From Sphingobacterium sp. HMA12 (lineage in GTDB: Bacteria; Bacteroidota; Bacteroidia; Sphingobacteriales; Sphingobacteriaceae), in contig NZ_BEYR01000001.1 in assembly GCF_002933815.1 (NCBI RefSeq), forward strand, positions 2,411,765-2,475,764: 64,000 nucleotides of DNA, in the 5' to 3' direction. Numbering within the stretch: position 1 is the stretch's first letter; each line of letters starts with the position of its first letter. The notes beneath the pieces are model-generated. The model did not search any database, was not told the DNA's origin, and saw nothing but the letters and a program-made list of their open reading frames with translations. The translations under genes were made by a program, and so were the position numbers. Shown one piece after another: positions 1 through 7,995 of this stretch.

Positions 1-104
1 TTTGTATCTACCCGATTGGTCCGGACAATATAAGAGGCGACCAATGTTGGAACGACAAAAAGGATTATTGCGAGCCCTATCAATAATTTAGTACTTAATT
101 TCAT
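1..104 (-). CDS. Partial membrane-anchored protein (N-terminus only)
   Basis: Only the first 34 codons are inside the window; the gene runs off the left edge. The peptide opens MKLSTKLLIGLAIILFVVP, a short basic start followed by one hydrophobic segment, as in a signal anchor or uncleaved signal peptide. Its ATG overlaps the stop codon of the upstream GntR-type gene (ATGA), so it is probably the fourth gene of the ABC-transporter operon and translationally coupled. The function cannot be told from this fragment. Confidence 0.6.
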   Translation of the reverse strand, partial: MKLSTKLLIGLAIILFVVPTLVASYIVRTNRVDT

Positions 105-484
105 GATTCATTTTGATTAAAATTCTGTTCAACAAACTGTCTGTAACGTTGTTCCAATTCACTTAGACCAATTTCCAATAAATAGATATTCCGAAAGAAA
201 GGTGGAAGATCCTCTTCCAAAAAAATGGTCTTCCGGTAGGATTTAACGTTCTTGACAGAATCTTCGGTCAGGAAGAAACCAATCCCGCGTTTATTCGCGA
301 TGATCTCCTTCTGCTGCAATAGATCGTATGTCCGCATAACTGTATTGGGGTTGACCTCCAGCTGAACCGCCAATTCCCGTACGGATGGCACCTTGTCCTT
401 CGTTTTCCAGGTCTCCATTAAAATATGATCACATACATATTCTGCAATTTGTAGATAAATCGCTTTGTTGGCATTAAATTCCAT
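101..484 (-). CDS. GntR-family transcriptional regulator (YtrA/YhcF type)
   Basis: This 127-residue protein has a winged helix-turn-helix at residues 10-75, including the typical VPSVRELAVQLEVNPNTVMR recognition region. The C-terminal part is short and lacks the FCD, UTRA or aminotransferase effector domains of larger GntR proteins, which is the YtrA-type layout. Proteins of this type usually repress an adjacent ABC transporter. Here the gene is third in an ATPase-permease-regulator operon, one base after the permease stop. A perfect inverted repeat just before the first gene of the operon (2142-2161) is the likely operator, which would make the system autoregulated. The inducing signal is unknown; in Firmicutes such systems respond to cell-envelope antibiotics. 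Confidence 0.88.
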   Translation of the reverse strand: MEFNANKAIYLQIAEYVCDHILMETWKTKDKVPSVRELAVQLEVNPNTVMRTYDLLQQKEIIANKRGIGFFLTEDSVKNVKSYRKTIFLEEDLPPFFRNIYLLEIGLSELEQRYRQFVEQNFNQNES

Positions 485-485
485 A

Positions 486-1307
486 TTAAATCTCCTTCTC
501 TTTTAGCCTTAAAAAGGCAAGCCCCCAGAATATCACCGTGAGCACGATTCCTGCAACCGTGATTAAACCAAAAATGTGATAGACATCTGACCAATAATTA
601 TCATCCATACGCTGCACGGTGTTCTCCGTCTGCGTTTTCATCAGGTACACAAAGCAAGACATCCAGATCACACAGTAAAGAACAAGTGAGATTGCCGTTT
701 TGATATATTGATAATTCTTAAAGACAATACCGCCCAGTAAAAATATCGCGCTCAATAAGAATGGTAAAAAACATAAATAATAAATTCCCCTGGGATAATC
801 CACATTAAAATAATATTGCCAAAAATCCACGGTGACCTGCTCACCAAGCGAATTCATCTCGGTTCTTACAGCTGGACCAAAACCGCGTAAATAAGAGACA
901 AAGGTCAAGTCGATCAGGTAATAGATCAATAAGTAAGAACTGATGCTAACGATCAACGTATAGAAAATCCCCACCAGAAATTTCTCCAGTCGGGAGGCCG
1001 GTATCATCAATTCAAAAATTGCTTTTGTCTTGCTTCCGAGATCGGCAAAATAGCTGCTCGAGATTACGGTCGCGAAAAACATCCCTAAAACACAAAACAA
1101 CGGTGATCTAAAGTTCAACACCGAATAAACATGGGCAGATTCATTTTTTATATCATTATAATTTGCACCGATATTGAAAGCATAAAAACAAAATATAATA
1201 CCTGCTATCACCCCTACCGACATCAGATAAATTCGTCCAAAACTGATCCATTGCCTGCGGATCAGCGCAAAAAAACGAGTTGTATTAAATAGGTTTGACA
1301 TATTCAT
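486..1307 (-). CDS. ABC transporter permease
   Basis: This is a hydrophobic protein with about six membrane segments and no recognisable catalytic motif, lying directly after an ABC ATPase and before a GntR-type regulator. It is therefore the membrane subunit of a small exporter-type ABC system. I chose the start at 1307 (MNMSNLF) or 1301 (MSNLF). An upstream in-frame extension to 1355 would overlap the ATPase by 71 bases and adds a basic, non-membrane tail, so it looks spurious. With the chosen start the overlap is 17-23 bases, which suggests coupled translation. The substrate is unknown. Confidence 0.8.
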   Translation of the reverse strand: MNMSNLFNTTRFFALIRRQWISFGRIYLMSVGVIAGIIFCFYAFNIGANYNDIKNESAHVYSVLNFRSPLFCVLGMFFATVISSSYFADLGSKTKAIFELMIPASRLEKFLVGIFYTLIVSISSYLLIYYLIDLTFVSYLRGFGPAVRTEMNSLGEQVTVDFWQYYFNVDYPRGIYYLCFLPFLLSAIFLLGGIVFKNYQYIKTAISLVLYCVIWMSCFVYLMKTQTENTVQRMDDNYWSDVYHIFGLITVAGIVLTVIFWGLAFLRLKEKEI

Positions 1308-2136
1308 CGACTTTAATAAGATTTGTGATTTTTTCCTTCTGCAACAATACGGCATTGAACAGCAACTCTAGATCTAGTTTGGAATCCTCCCCGAGTGTAT
1401 TTGGAAGTATCGCATTGAAACCTCCAAGTGCCTCTTCCGCATGGAGCACATCAAAAGACAGTTCTTTCATCTTTTTGAAACAGAGCTTATCGGTAATCAC
1501 GTTAACAGGTGCATTCAACGCAACCTTATGCTCATCAAGCAAAATGACCGCATCAATCAAATTATCCAGATCACGCACCTGATGGGTAGAGATGATTACA
1601 CAACGGTCGTCTGTAATAGCCGAAGCCATAATTTTACGAAATTGTGCTTTAGAAGGAATGTCCAGACCATTTGTAGGTTCGTCCATGATAATGATTTTCG
1701 TATTGGAAGCCAAACCGAAGGAAATAATGTATTTCTTCTTCTGGCCATAACTCATCTCCGCCAACTTTTGTTCTACCGGAATTTCAAACTCATTGATCAG
1801 GCGATAAAAATATTCCCGGTCAAAATTTGGATAAAAACCAACATTGGCTTTTAAAAATTGTTCCGACTTTACCGCTGGCAAATAGAACTCCTCAGGAATA
1901 AAACTGATCTCCCGCAACAGCGAAGGTTCCCGTCGATTTGGGTTATACCCCAGCACCTCGACATGCCCCGAAACGGGAAATACCAATCCGGCCATATTCT
2001 TAAGCAAAGTAGATTTGCCCGCCCCATTCTTTCCAAGTAATCCGTAAATATGACCCTGCTTCAATGTGAGATCCATATGGAGAAAGAGTGGCCTGGATTT
2101 ACTATAACTGAAATTTAGATTTTGGATAGTAATCAT
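1285..2136 (-). CDS. ABC transporter ATP-binding protein
   Basis: This 283-residue nucleotide-binding subunit has a Walker A motif GKNGAGKST at residues 35-43, a degenerate signature SYGQK at 129-133, Walker B IIIMDEP around 148-154, a D-loop GLD, and the switch His in STHQ (H185). It is the first gene of a minus-strand operon followed by a permease and a GntR-type repressor. The YtrB/BcrA-like layout points to an exporter or bacitracin/antibiotic-response type transporter, but the substrate cannot be read from the sequence. The operator candidate lies only 5 bases upstream of the start codon. Confidence 0.92.
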   Translation of the reverse strand: MITIQNLNFSYSKSRPLFLHMDLTLKQGHIYGLLGKNGAGKSTLLKNMAGLVFPVSGHVEVLGYNPNRREPSLLREISFIPEEFYLPAVKSEQFLKANVGFYPNFDREYFYRLINEFEIPVEQKLAEMSYGQKKKYIISFGLASNTKIIIMDEPTNGLDIPSKAQFRKIMASAITDDRCVIISTHQVRDLDNLIDAVILLDEHKVALNAPVNVITDKLCFKKMKELSFDVLHAEEALGGFNAILPNTLGEDSKLDLELLFNAVLLQKEKITNLIKVDEYVKPI

Positions 2137-2141
2137 ACTAC

Positions 2142-2161
2142 TGTATTATTAAATTAATACA
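2142..2161. promoter_or_regulatory. Operator candidate: TGTATTA-N6-TAATACA
   Basis: A perfect 7-bp inverted repeat with a 6-bp spacer lies immediately upstream of the ABC ATPase start codon. The position and symmetry fit a dimeric GntR-family repressor encoded two genes downstream. Similar half-site sequence (ACTAATATAGATACTAAT) continues to the right, at about 2161-2178. Confidence 0.5.
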
Positions 2162-2872
2162 CTAATATAGATACTAATTTCCCAAGTTTCCAAAAATTAT
2201 TAAAAAAAAAATAACGCTCTCAAAGTTTAAGGGGATCGATGGCGTACTTCCTATAAAACCCAAATTCACGAAGAAAAAAGAAAACAAATACTTTATATAA
2301 AAGTATCTAAAATCATGAATATAAACAAATTAAATATAAATATTACGAAATTCATAATGAAAAAACAAGGATAAATACACTTGATTCGGCTTCCAAGCTA
2401 AAGTATACTCAATCGAAAAACGCTCATATTAGCCCCGTAGAAAGCGTTCGTATTTTTCCCAGCAAAAGCCCGGTCATGTTATAAAAATAGCTTAAAACGC
2501 TTAAAAAGCACATAAAACAGCTCCAAACACCTTAACCTTGTCCCTTTGATTCCAATTGGAGATATTCATCGGTAATCTTTAGTCGAACAGTTCAATTTTC
2601 AAACACAAAAAAACGCGTTATCAGCTCAAAAACAGCATTAACCTTAAGTTAACAAGAAGATAATTTAAAATTTAACAAACTAAATATCAATACAATAAAA
2701 AGATTATATAAACATAAAAATCAGCATATATTTAACACGCATACTCCCCTATTTCTTCGATCAATATTAACGCCTGGCATCCGGATTATTCCTCAGATCG
2801 GTCTATTTATCCCGGTTAAATTCATACTATTGATGTGATTTTTTTTCATTTTATACGCATCTTTGTCATGTG
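2162..2872. other. Long AT-rich intergenic region
   Basis: About 700 bases without a convincing gene. It is very AT-rich, with only frames shorter than 30 codons on either strand. It contains a weak inverted repeat AACGCT/AGCGTT at 2419-2448 that would be followed by T5 on the minus strand, and a small palindrome TTAAC-N5-GTTAA at 2638-2652. Near its right end CATCTTTG (2858-2865) resembles a -7 element for the next gene, with one mismatch. I see no RNA gene or decayed coding sequence in it. Confidence 0.5.
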
Positions 2873-3346
2873 ATGACTTCGATTTACCCTTTCATTTTAG
2901 CACTGCATTCCACCTGGCGATGGATTGTTTTGATTATTTTTATAAGCAGTTTACTACGTTTTGCTTATCAAAAAAAGAACAGACGTCGCTTCACCCCTAC
3001 TGATAATTTCCTGAAAAATACGGTTATTTTCACATTTTATACACAGGCATTATTAGGTATCATACTCTACATATTAAGTCCGATCACACAGTATTTCCTG
3101 ACTCATTTTAACACAGCCGTACACTTACGACAGATTCGTTTTTTTGGAATGGAGCATAGCAGCATGATGATTCTCGCTGGCATATTTCTACTCATCGGTA
3201 GTCTAAAAAGCAAAAACGCCGATACGGATGATCGACGTTTTAAAATACTTTTAATCTGGTTTGGCCTTGCTTTACTGATTGCCCTTAGTTCTATTCCCTG
3301 GGAATTCTCCCCATTGACCAGCAGACCGAGCTTCCGTTCGTTTTGA
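2873..3346 (+). CDS. Small four-helix membrane protein, cytochrome-b-like
   Basis: This 157-residue protein has about four hydrophobic segments. It starts with a HSTWRW motif in the first helix (residues 12-17) and has a second conserved-looking His in GMEHSSMM before the third helix. This arrangement resembles the small proteins often labelled cytochrome b in Bacteroidota, where the His residues may bind heme; that assignment is from memory of the family and is not proven here. The start is ATG at 2873; an in-frame GTG directly precedes it. It converges head-on with the crotonase-family gene, with no bases between the two stop codons. Confidence 0.65.
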   Translation: MTSIYPFILALHSTWRWIVLIIFISSLLRFAYQKKNRRRFTPTDNFLKNTVIFTFYTQALLGIILYILSPITQYFLTHFNTAVHLRQIRFFGMEHSSMMILAGIFLLIGSLKSKNADTDDRRFKILLIWFGLALLIALSSIPWEFSPLTSRPSFRSF

Positions 3347-4123
3347 TTAGCTATTCTTCCAATGCCCTTTTCTTTTATCGCGCATTGCCGCCATCCCTTC
3401 CTGGAAATCGGCCGTTTTGCGAAGCTTGGCGAGCTCATCCAGCAGAAAAGCGTAGTTATCCGCCTGTGGATTTTTTTTCAATTGACGAAGCGCCTCAAAA
3501 CCCCTAGAAATAGCCAAAGGTGCATTCGCTACAATAGCATCTCTCAATGCTTCCAATTCAGCTTCCCCCGGTTCCAAAATTGCGTACAGCAACTGCTTTT
3601 CCAGGGCTTCCGCGGCGGAGAAAGATTCCCCACGGATACAAAGATCCATTGCTCTCCTTTCGGGCATGTATTCCAGCAGCAAAGCCAGCACCTGAAACGG
3701 AAAAAGCCCAATCTTCACCTCGGGCAGTGCAAACCGCACATCTGGCGTAGCAAACAAATACGTACAGGAAAGTGCTATCAAAAATCCGCCCGCAATAACA
3801 TCACCCCGAACAACACAAATAGAGGGCTTATTTAGCTGTGCAAACAACTCGGCCAGCGACTTTTCTACTTTTGGAATACCGGGATTTCCGATATCAACCG
3901 TCGGGTCTTCGAAAGCCTTTAAGTCCATCCCTGCACAAAATACCGGTCCCTCAGCCTCGATCTGTATCAAACGAACCTCTGGATCACTATTAGCGATTTC
4001 CAGGGCGTAGGCAATCTCACTGACCATTGTTGGACTAAAGGCATTCCTTTTCTCTGATCGGGCAAGGATCAATATAAATACATGCTGTTCGCGACGTACC
4101 TTTATGAAATTTAATTTTTCCAT
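3347..4123 (-). CDS. Enoyl-CoA hydratase/isomerase (crotonase) family protein
   Basis: This 258-residue protein has a crotonase fold, with the oxyanion-hole motif FCAGMDL (62-68) and AGG (111-113). Its place after HMG-CoA lyase and an acyl-CoA dehydrogenase suggests the methylglutaconyl-CoA hydratase step of leucine breakdown. However, of the two catalytic glutamates of classical hydratases (Glu144 and Glu164 in the rat enzyme), the first aligns with Leu115; only the second (PE, Glu135) is kept. The usual Gly-rich stretch after it is also replaced, by LFPFQ. It may therefore be an isomerase, a hydrolase or a divergent hydratase. It is the last gene of the minus-strand operon, 7 bases after the lyase. 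Confidence 0.85.
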   Translation of the reverse strand: MEKLNFIKVRREQHVFILILARSEKRNAFSPTMVSEIAYALEIANSDPEVRLIQIEAEGPVFCAGMDLKAFEDPTVDIGNPGIPKVEKSLAELFAQLNKPSICVVRGDVIAGGFLIALSCTYLFATPDVRFALPEVKIGLFPFQVLALLLEYMPERRAMDLCIRGESFSAAEALEKQLLYAILEPGEAELEALRDAIVANAPLAISRGFEALRQLKKNPQADNYAFLLDELAKLRKTADFQEGMAAMRDKRKGHWKNS

Positions 4124-4130
4124 GATTTAT

Positions 4131-4970
4131 CTACAAGATCATTTGTCTGAAACTGTCTTCTAAGCCTGCTCTTTCGGTCAGGCTACCACGACCGAAAAGA
4201 TCCAGTAAAATTTCAGAAGGAATATTTCCAACCAGGTCGTCCTTGGCAAAAGGGCAGCCACCATATCCTAATAGGGCCCCTTCAAACTTCCGGCAACCGG
4301 CATCATAGGCTGCACGAACCTTTACAAGACTATCTTCCCGTTTTGCGTGAAAATGTGCACCAATGGCTAACTGCGGATATCGTGTCCGAACAAGACCGTA
4401 GAGATCGGTAATCTGTACAGCATTCGCCTCAGAAGTTGTATCCGCCAAAGAGAATTCTGTGACACCTAGCTGCATGAGCTTATCAATCCATTCCTCAACC
4501 AGTACCGCAGACCAAGGATCGTTATATGGATTGCCAAACGCCATACTGATGTAGACGACCAGAACCTTGCCATTGGCATCAGCCAATGCCTTCATTTCCT
4601 TCAGTTGCTGATAAGATTCTTCTAGACCTCTATTCGTGTTCCGCAACTGAAAGGTTTCTGATATCGAAAATGGGTAACCTATCAAATCTATTTTTTCTTC
4701 CTGAACGGCATCCTGAACACCCCTCAGGTTAGCGACTATTGCCAATAACTTTACACGATCATCTTTTATAACACCGGCCAGCACTTCTTTAGTGTCAGCC
4801 AACTGCGGAACTGCCTTCGAAGAAACAAAGGAGCCAAAATCAATCACATCAAACAGACCGCTCTCAATCAACCTATTGATATGTTTAATTTTCTTATCCG
4901 TTGCAATAAAATCATGCAGTCCCTGAATGGCATCTCGCGGACAATCGACCAATACAACCTGATCTTTCAT
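4131..4970 (-). CDS. mvaB: Hydroxymethylglutaryl-CoA lyase
   Basis: A TIM-barrel lyase that splits HMG-CoA into acetyl-CoA and acetoacetate, the last step of leucine catabolism. Key residues of the family are visible: PRD at 11-13 (substrate Arg and Asp), the metal-binding HFH at 206-208, and the active-site Cys in GGCPFA (Cys239), followed by an Asn at 249. At 279 residues it is slightly short for the family (about 300). It lies 9 bases after the acyl-CoA dehydrogenase and 7 before the crotonase-family gene, in one minus-strand operon. Its product acetoacetate would feed the acetoacetate-CoA ligase encoded at 7996-9927. Confidence 0.9.
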   Translation of the reverse strand: MKDQVVLVDCPRDAIQGLHDFIATDKKIKHINRLIESGLFDVIDFGSFVSSKAVPQLADTKEVLAGVIKDDRVKLLAIVANLRGVQDAVQEEKIDLIGYPFSISETFQLRNTNRGLEESYQQLKEMKALADANGKVLVVYISMAFGNPYNDPWSAVLVEEWIDKLMQLGVTEFSLADTTSEANAVQITDLYGLVRTRYPQLAIGAHFHAKREDSLVKVRAAYDAGCRKFEGALLGYGGCPFAKDDLVGNIPSEILLDLFGRGSLTERAGLEDSFRQMIL

Positions 4971-4979
4971 ACGGTATAA

Positions 4980-6131
4980 TTAAATATCTTTTTCAATTTC
5001 CCGGGCAATCACCATCTTTTGAATGCTGGAAGTCCCCTCTCCTATCGTACACAGTTTGGCATCGCGAAAGAACTTCTCTGCGGGATAATCTTTCGTAAAC
5101 CCATACCCTCCAAAAATCTGCACAGATTCATTGGAAACGCTTACTGCCGCCTCCGAAGCATATAATTTGGCCATTGCACCGATTTTAGACACTCGCTCGC
5201 CATGATCTTTGAGATAACCAGCCTGGCGGGTCAATAGCTCACTGGCCTCCACTTGGGTAGCCATGTCTGCCAAGGCAAATGAAACGGCCTGAAAATCGTA
5301 AATCTTCTTTCCAAACTGCTCTCTTTCATGTGCATATTTTAGCGCACATTCATAGGCTCCCCGGGCAATACCCAAAGAAAGCGCCGCAATAGAGATCCTA
5401 CCACCGTCTAAAAGTTTCAATGCCTGTACAAAACCTTGCCCCTCCTCACCAATCAGCTGATCGCGGTGTATTCTACAGTTGTCAAAAAACAGACATGCCG
5501 TTTCTGAAGCACGCATGCCTAATTTATTCTCTTTTTTCCCTGCAGTAAAGCCAGGAGTGTCTTTTTCAACGATAAATGCAGACATTCCCTTTTTATCGCC
5601 CTTTTCCCCCGTGCGTGCAATCACAACAGCAACACTCGAGCTAATGGCATGCGTAATAAAATTCTTTGAACCATTCAACACATAATAATCCCCATCCCGC
5701 TCAGCAAAGGTGGTCATACCGCCGGCATCCGAACCCGAACCTGTTTCTGTAAGTCCCCAGGCCCCGATCCATTCTGCTGTAGCCAGCTTTGGAAGATAAC
5801 GTCGCTTCTGGTCTTCACTGGCAAAGCTCAAAATATGGTTGGTACATAAGGAGTTATGTGCCGCAACCGAAAGTCCGATCGATCCACAAACTTTGGAGAT
5901 TTCATCCAGCACGGTGATATACTCCTGATAACCCAGACCCGACCCCCCGTATTCCTCAGGCACAATAACGCCCATGAAACCGTGTTCACCTAATTTTTTA
6001 AAAACTTCTATTGGAAATATTTGGGCTTCGTCCCATTCCATCACATAAGGTTTGATATGATGCTGTGCAAAATCTCGTGCACTTTGTCTGATCATATCCA
6101 TTTGTTGTTTATTTTCAATAAACATAAGCAT
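4980..6131 (-). CDS. Acyl-CoA dehydrogenase (probable isovaleryl-CoA type)
   Basis: This 383-residue flavoprotein has the full acyl-CoA dehydrogenase layout: helical N-terminal domain, the beta-domain FAD/substrate signature [12 protein letters not shown], and the C-terminal helical domain ending in the IGEGTSSIQ motif, whose Glu365 is in the short-chain-type catalytic-base position. Its neighbours (HMG-CoA lyase, crotonase-family protein and, divergently, methylcrotonoyl-CoA carboxylase beta) suggest it oxidises isovaleryl-CoA, but butyryl-CoA-type activity cannot be excluded. Two candidate starts, at 6131 (MLMFIEN) and 6125 (MFIEN), cannot be separated. It is divergent from the carboxylase gene across a 147-bp AT-rich region. 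Confidence 0.88.
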   Translation of the reverse strand: MLMFIENKQQMDMIRQSARDFAQHHIKPYVMEWDEAQIFPIEVFKKLGEHGFMGVIVPEEYGGSGLGYQEYITVLDEISKVCGSIGLSVAAHNSLCTNHILSFASEDQKRRYLPKLATAEWIGAWGLTETGSGSDAGGMTTFAERDGDYYVLNGSKNFITHAISSSVAVVIARTGEKGDKKGMSAFIVEKDTPGFTAGKKENKLGMRASETACLFFDNCRIHRDQLIGEEGQGFVQALKLLDGGRISIAALSLGIARGAYECALKYAHEREQFGKKIYDFQAVSFALADMATQVEASELLTRQAGYLKDHGERVSKIGAMAKLYASEAAVSVSNESVQIFGGYGFTKDYPAEKFFRDAKLCTIGEGTSSIQKMVIAREIEKDI

Positions 6132-6162
6132 GAATATTAAATTTACAATCGGTAATACAATT

Positions 6163-6170
6163 CAAATATA
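6163..6170 (-). promoter_or_regulatory. Possible -7 element TATATTTG for the acyl-CoA dehydrogenase operon
   Basis: An exact TAnnTTTG match on the minus strand, 32-38 bases before the candidate start codons. The nearest TTTG upstream (6195-6198) gives a 24-nt spacer, longer than the usual 19-21, so support is partial. Confidence 0.4.
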
Positions 6171-6278
6171 TCAAAATATTTAGGAATAAAATTGCAAACA
6201 TTTTAAAATTTTATTTTAAATTTATCTAAAAATAAGAAATTCTTAATTATATCGCTTTTTAAACCAGAATTATAAACT

Positions 6279-7886
6279 ATGAAGGAGCTGCTCGCATTAC
6301 TTCACCAAAAAAGAGAAAATCTAAAGCTCGGTGGGGGCATCGATAAAATTAAAAAACTAAAAGAAAAAGGTAAACTGTCAGCTTGGGAAAGAATAACTTA
6401 CTTACTGGATCCAGACCGTGAATACCTTGAGATCGGGATGTTTGCGGGAGAAGGTATGTATGTTGAGCATGGCGGCTGTACCAATGCAGGCTGTGCCGCC
6501 GTGATAGGTTACGTTAAATCCAAACTTTGTGTTATCGTCTCAAACGATGCGACTGTAAAAGCTGGAGCTTGGTTTCCCATCTCCGCCAAGAAAAATCTTC
6601 GCGCACAGGAAATCGCCATGGAAAATAATCTTCCGATTATCTATCTCGTGGATTCCGCAGGTGTCTTCCTTCCAATGCAAGATGAAATTTTTCCCGATAA
6701 AGAACACTTTGGCCGTATATTCCGCAACAATGCACGCATGTCAGCCATGGGTATCCCGCAGATTGCCGCGATTATGGGCAGCTGTGTAGCTGGTGGCGCT
6801 TATTTACCCATCATGTCGGACTACGCTTTCATTGTCGAAGGCACAGGATCAGTCTTCTTAGCCGGCCCTTATCTGGTTAAATCGGCTATCGGTGAGACCG
6901 TAGATGCAGAAACACTGGGCGGAGCTTCAACACATTCTGAAATATCGGGTGTTACAGACAATAAGTTCCCCGACGACCAGAGTTGCCTTACGGCCATTAA
7001 AAATGTTATCGATAAAATCGGTGGTCATGCAAAAGCAAACTTCAATCGGAAGGAAAGCCATCCGCCAAAAACAGATCCTGAAAAAATAATAGAAATTCTT
7101 CCGGAGGACCGCACCAAACCCTATCGGATGCAAGATATTCTCGAAGCAATTGTTGATGCGGATACACTGGAAGAGTATAAACCCGATTATGGTAAAACGA
7201 TTGTCTGTGCGCTTGCACGTGTAGATGGCTGGGCAGTAGGTATTGTCGCCAACCAACGGGAGATTATCAAAGCTAAGAAACCCGGTAATGCGATGGAAAT
7301 GCAGATGGGCGGTGTTATTTATAGTGACTCAGCAGACAAAGCTGCACGCTTTATTATGAACTGTAACCAGCAAAATATACCGCTTGTTTTCTTTCAGGAT
7401 GTCACCGGATTTATGGTCGGCAGCCGATCCGAGCAAGGCGGAATTATTAAAGATGGCGCTAAAATGGTCAACGCGATGGCAAATTCCGTCGTCCCTAAAT
7501 TTACTTTCATCGTAGGTAATAGCTACGGTGCCGGAAATTACGCCATGTGCGGGAAGGCCTATGACCCACGCTTGATCTACGCCTGGCCAACGGCCCAAAT
7601 GGCCGTCATGAGTGGGGCTGCCGCTGGTAAAACATTATTTCAAATTCAGGAATCAGCATTAAAAGCCAAAGGGAAAGAATTCAATGAAGAAGAAAAAAAC
7701 AGCCTTCTCAAGTCTATTGAAGATCGATATAATGAACAATTAAGCCCCTATTATGCCGCTGCCAGACTTTGGGTGGACGGCATTATCGCACCTCAGGAAA
7801 CCCGAAAGGTAATCAGCATGGGCATAGAAGCCGCTAATGAAAAACCTATAGTCGAGCGGTACAATGTTGGTGTAATTCAGGTTTAG
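6279..7886 (+). CDS. Acyl-CoA carboxylase carboxyltransferase, probable methylcrotonoyl-CoA carboxylase beta subunit
   Basis: This 535-residue protein is a two-domain crotonase-like carboxyltransferase. It has the sequence features of methylcrotonoyl-CoA carboxylase beta chains, such as GMYVEHGGCTNAGCA near the N-terminus, AGVFLPMQDEIFPDKEHFG in the N-domain, and GNSYGAGNYAMCG in the C-domain. It would transfer the carboxyl group from biotin to 3-methylcrotonoyl-CoA in leucine degradation. The partner biotin carboxylase/biotin carrier subunit is not in this window, so the complex must be completed from elsewhere. The gene is divergent from the acyl-CoA dehydrogenase operon and ends at a shared bidirectional terminator. 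Confidence 0.88.
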   Translation: MKELLALLHQKRENLKLGGGIDKIKKLKEKGKLSAWERITYLLDPDREYLEIGMFAGEGMYVEHGGCTNAGCAAVIGYVKSKLCVIVSNDATVKAGAWFPISAKKNLRAQEIAMENNLPIIYLVDSAGVFLPMQDEIFPDKEHFGRIFRNNARMSAMGIPQIAAIMGSCVAGGAYLPIMSDYAFIVEGTGSVFLAGPYLVKSAIGETVDAETLGGASTHSEISGVTDNKFPDDQSCLTAIKNVIDKIGGHAKANFNRKESHPPKTDPEKIIEILPEDRTKPYRMQDILEAIVDADTLEEYKPDYGKTIVCALARVDGWAVGIVANQREIIKAKKPGNAMEMQMGGVIYSDSADKAARFIMNCNQQNIPLVFFQDVTGFMVGSRSEQGGIIKDGAKMVNAMANSVVPKFTFIVGNSYGAGNYAMCGKAYDPRLIYAWPTAQMAVMSGAAAGKTLFQIQESALKAKGKEFNEEEKNSLLKSIEDRYNEQLSPYYAAARLWVDGIIAPQETRKVISMGIEAANEKPIVERYNVGVIQV

Positions 7887-7935
7887 GAATATTCGACAAA
7901 TTGGTTCCCCAAAAGGTCTATTCCAACAATAAATA

Positions 7936-7964
7936 ACCCTCCTCGATCACGCATCGTGGAGGGT
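7936..7964. terminator. Bidirectional terminator
   Basis: A 12-bp stem (ACCCTCCTCGAT/ATCGTGGAGGGT, one mismatch) with a 5-base loop, followed by TTTT on the plus strand and an A-rich flank on the other side. It sits between the convergent carboxylase and acetoacetate-CoA ligase genes. Confidence 0.75.
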
Positions 7965-7995
7965 TTTGTATAAAAGAGAACCATACATCTTTTAT

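Noticed and set aside
1295-2040. Plus-strand frames inside the ABC ATPase
   Set aside because: They are antisense to a gene with complete Walker and signature motifs.
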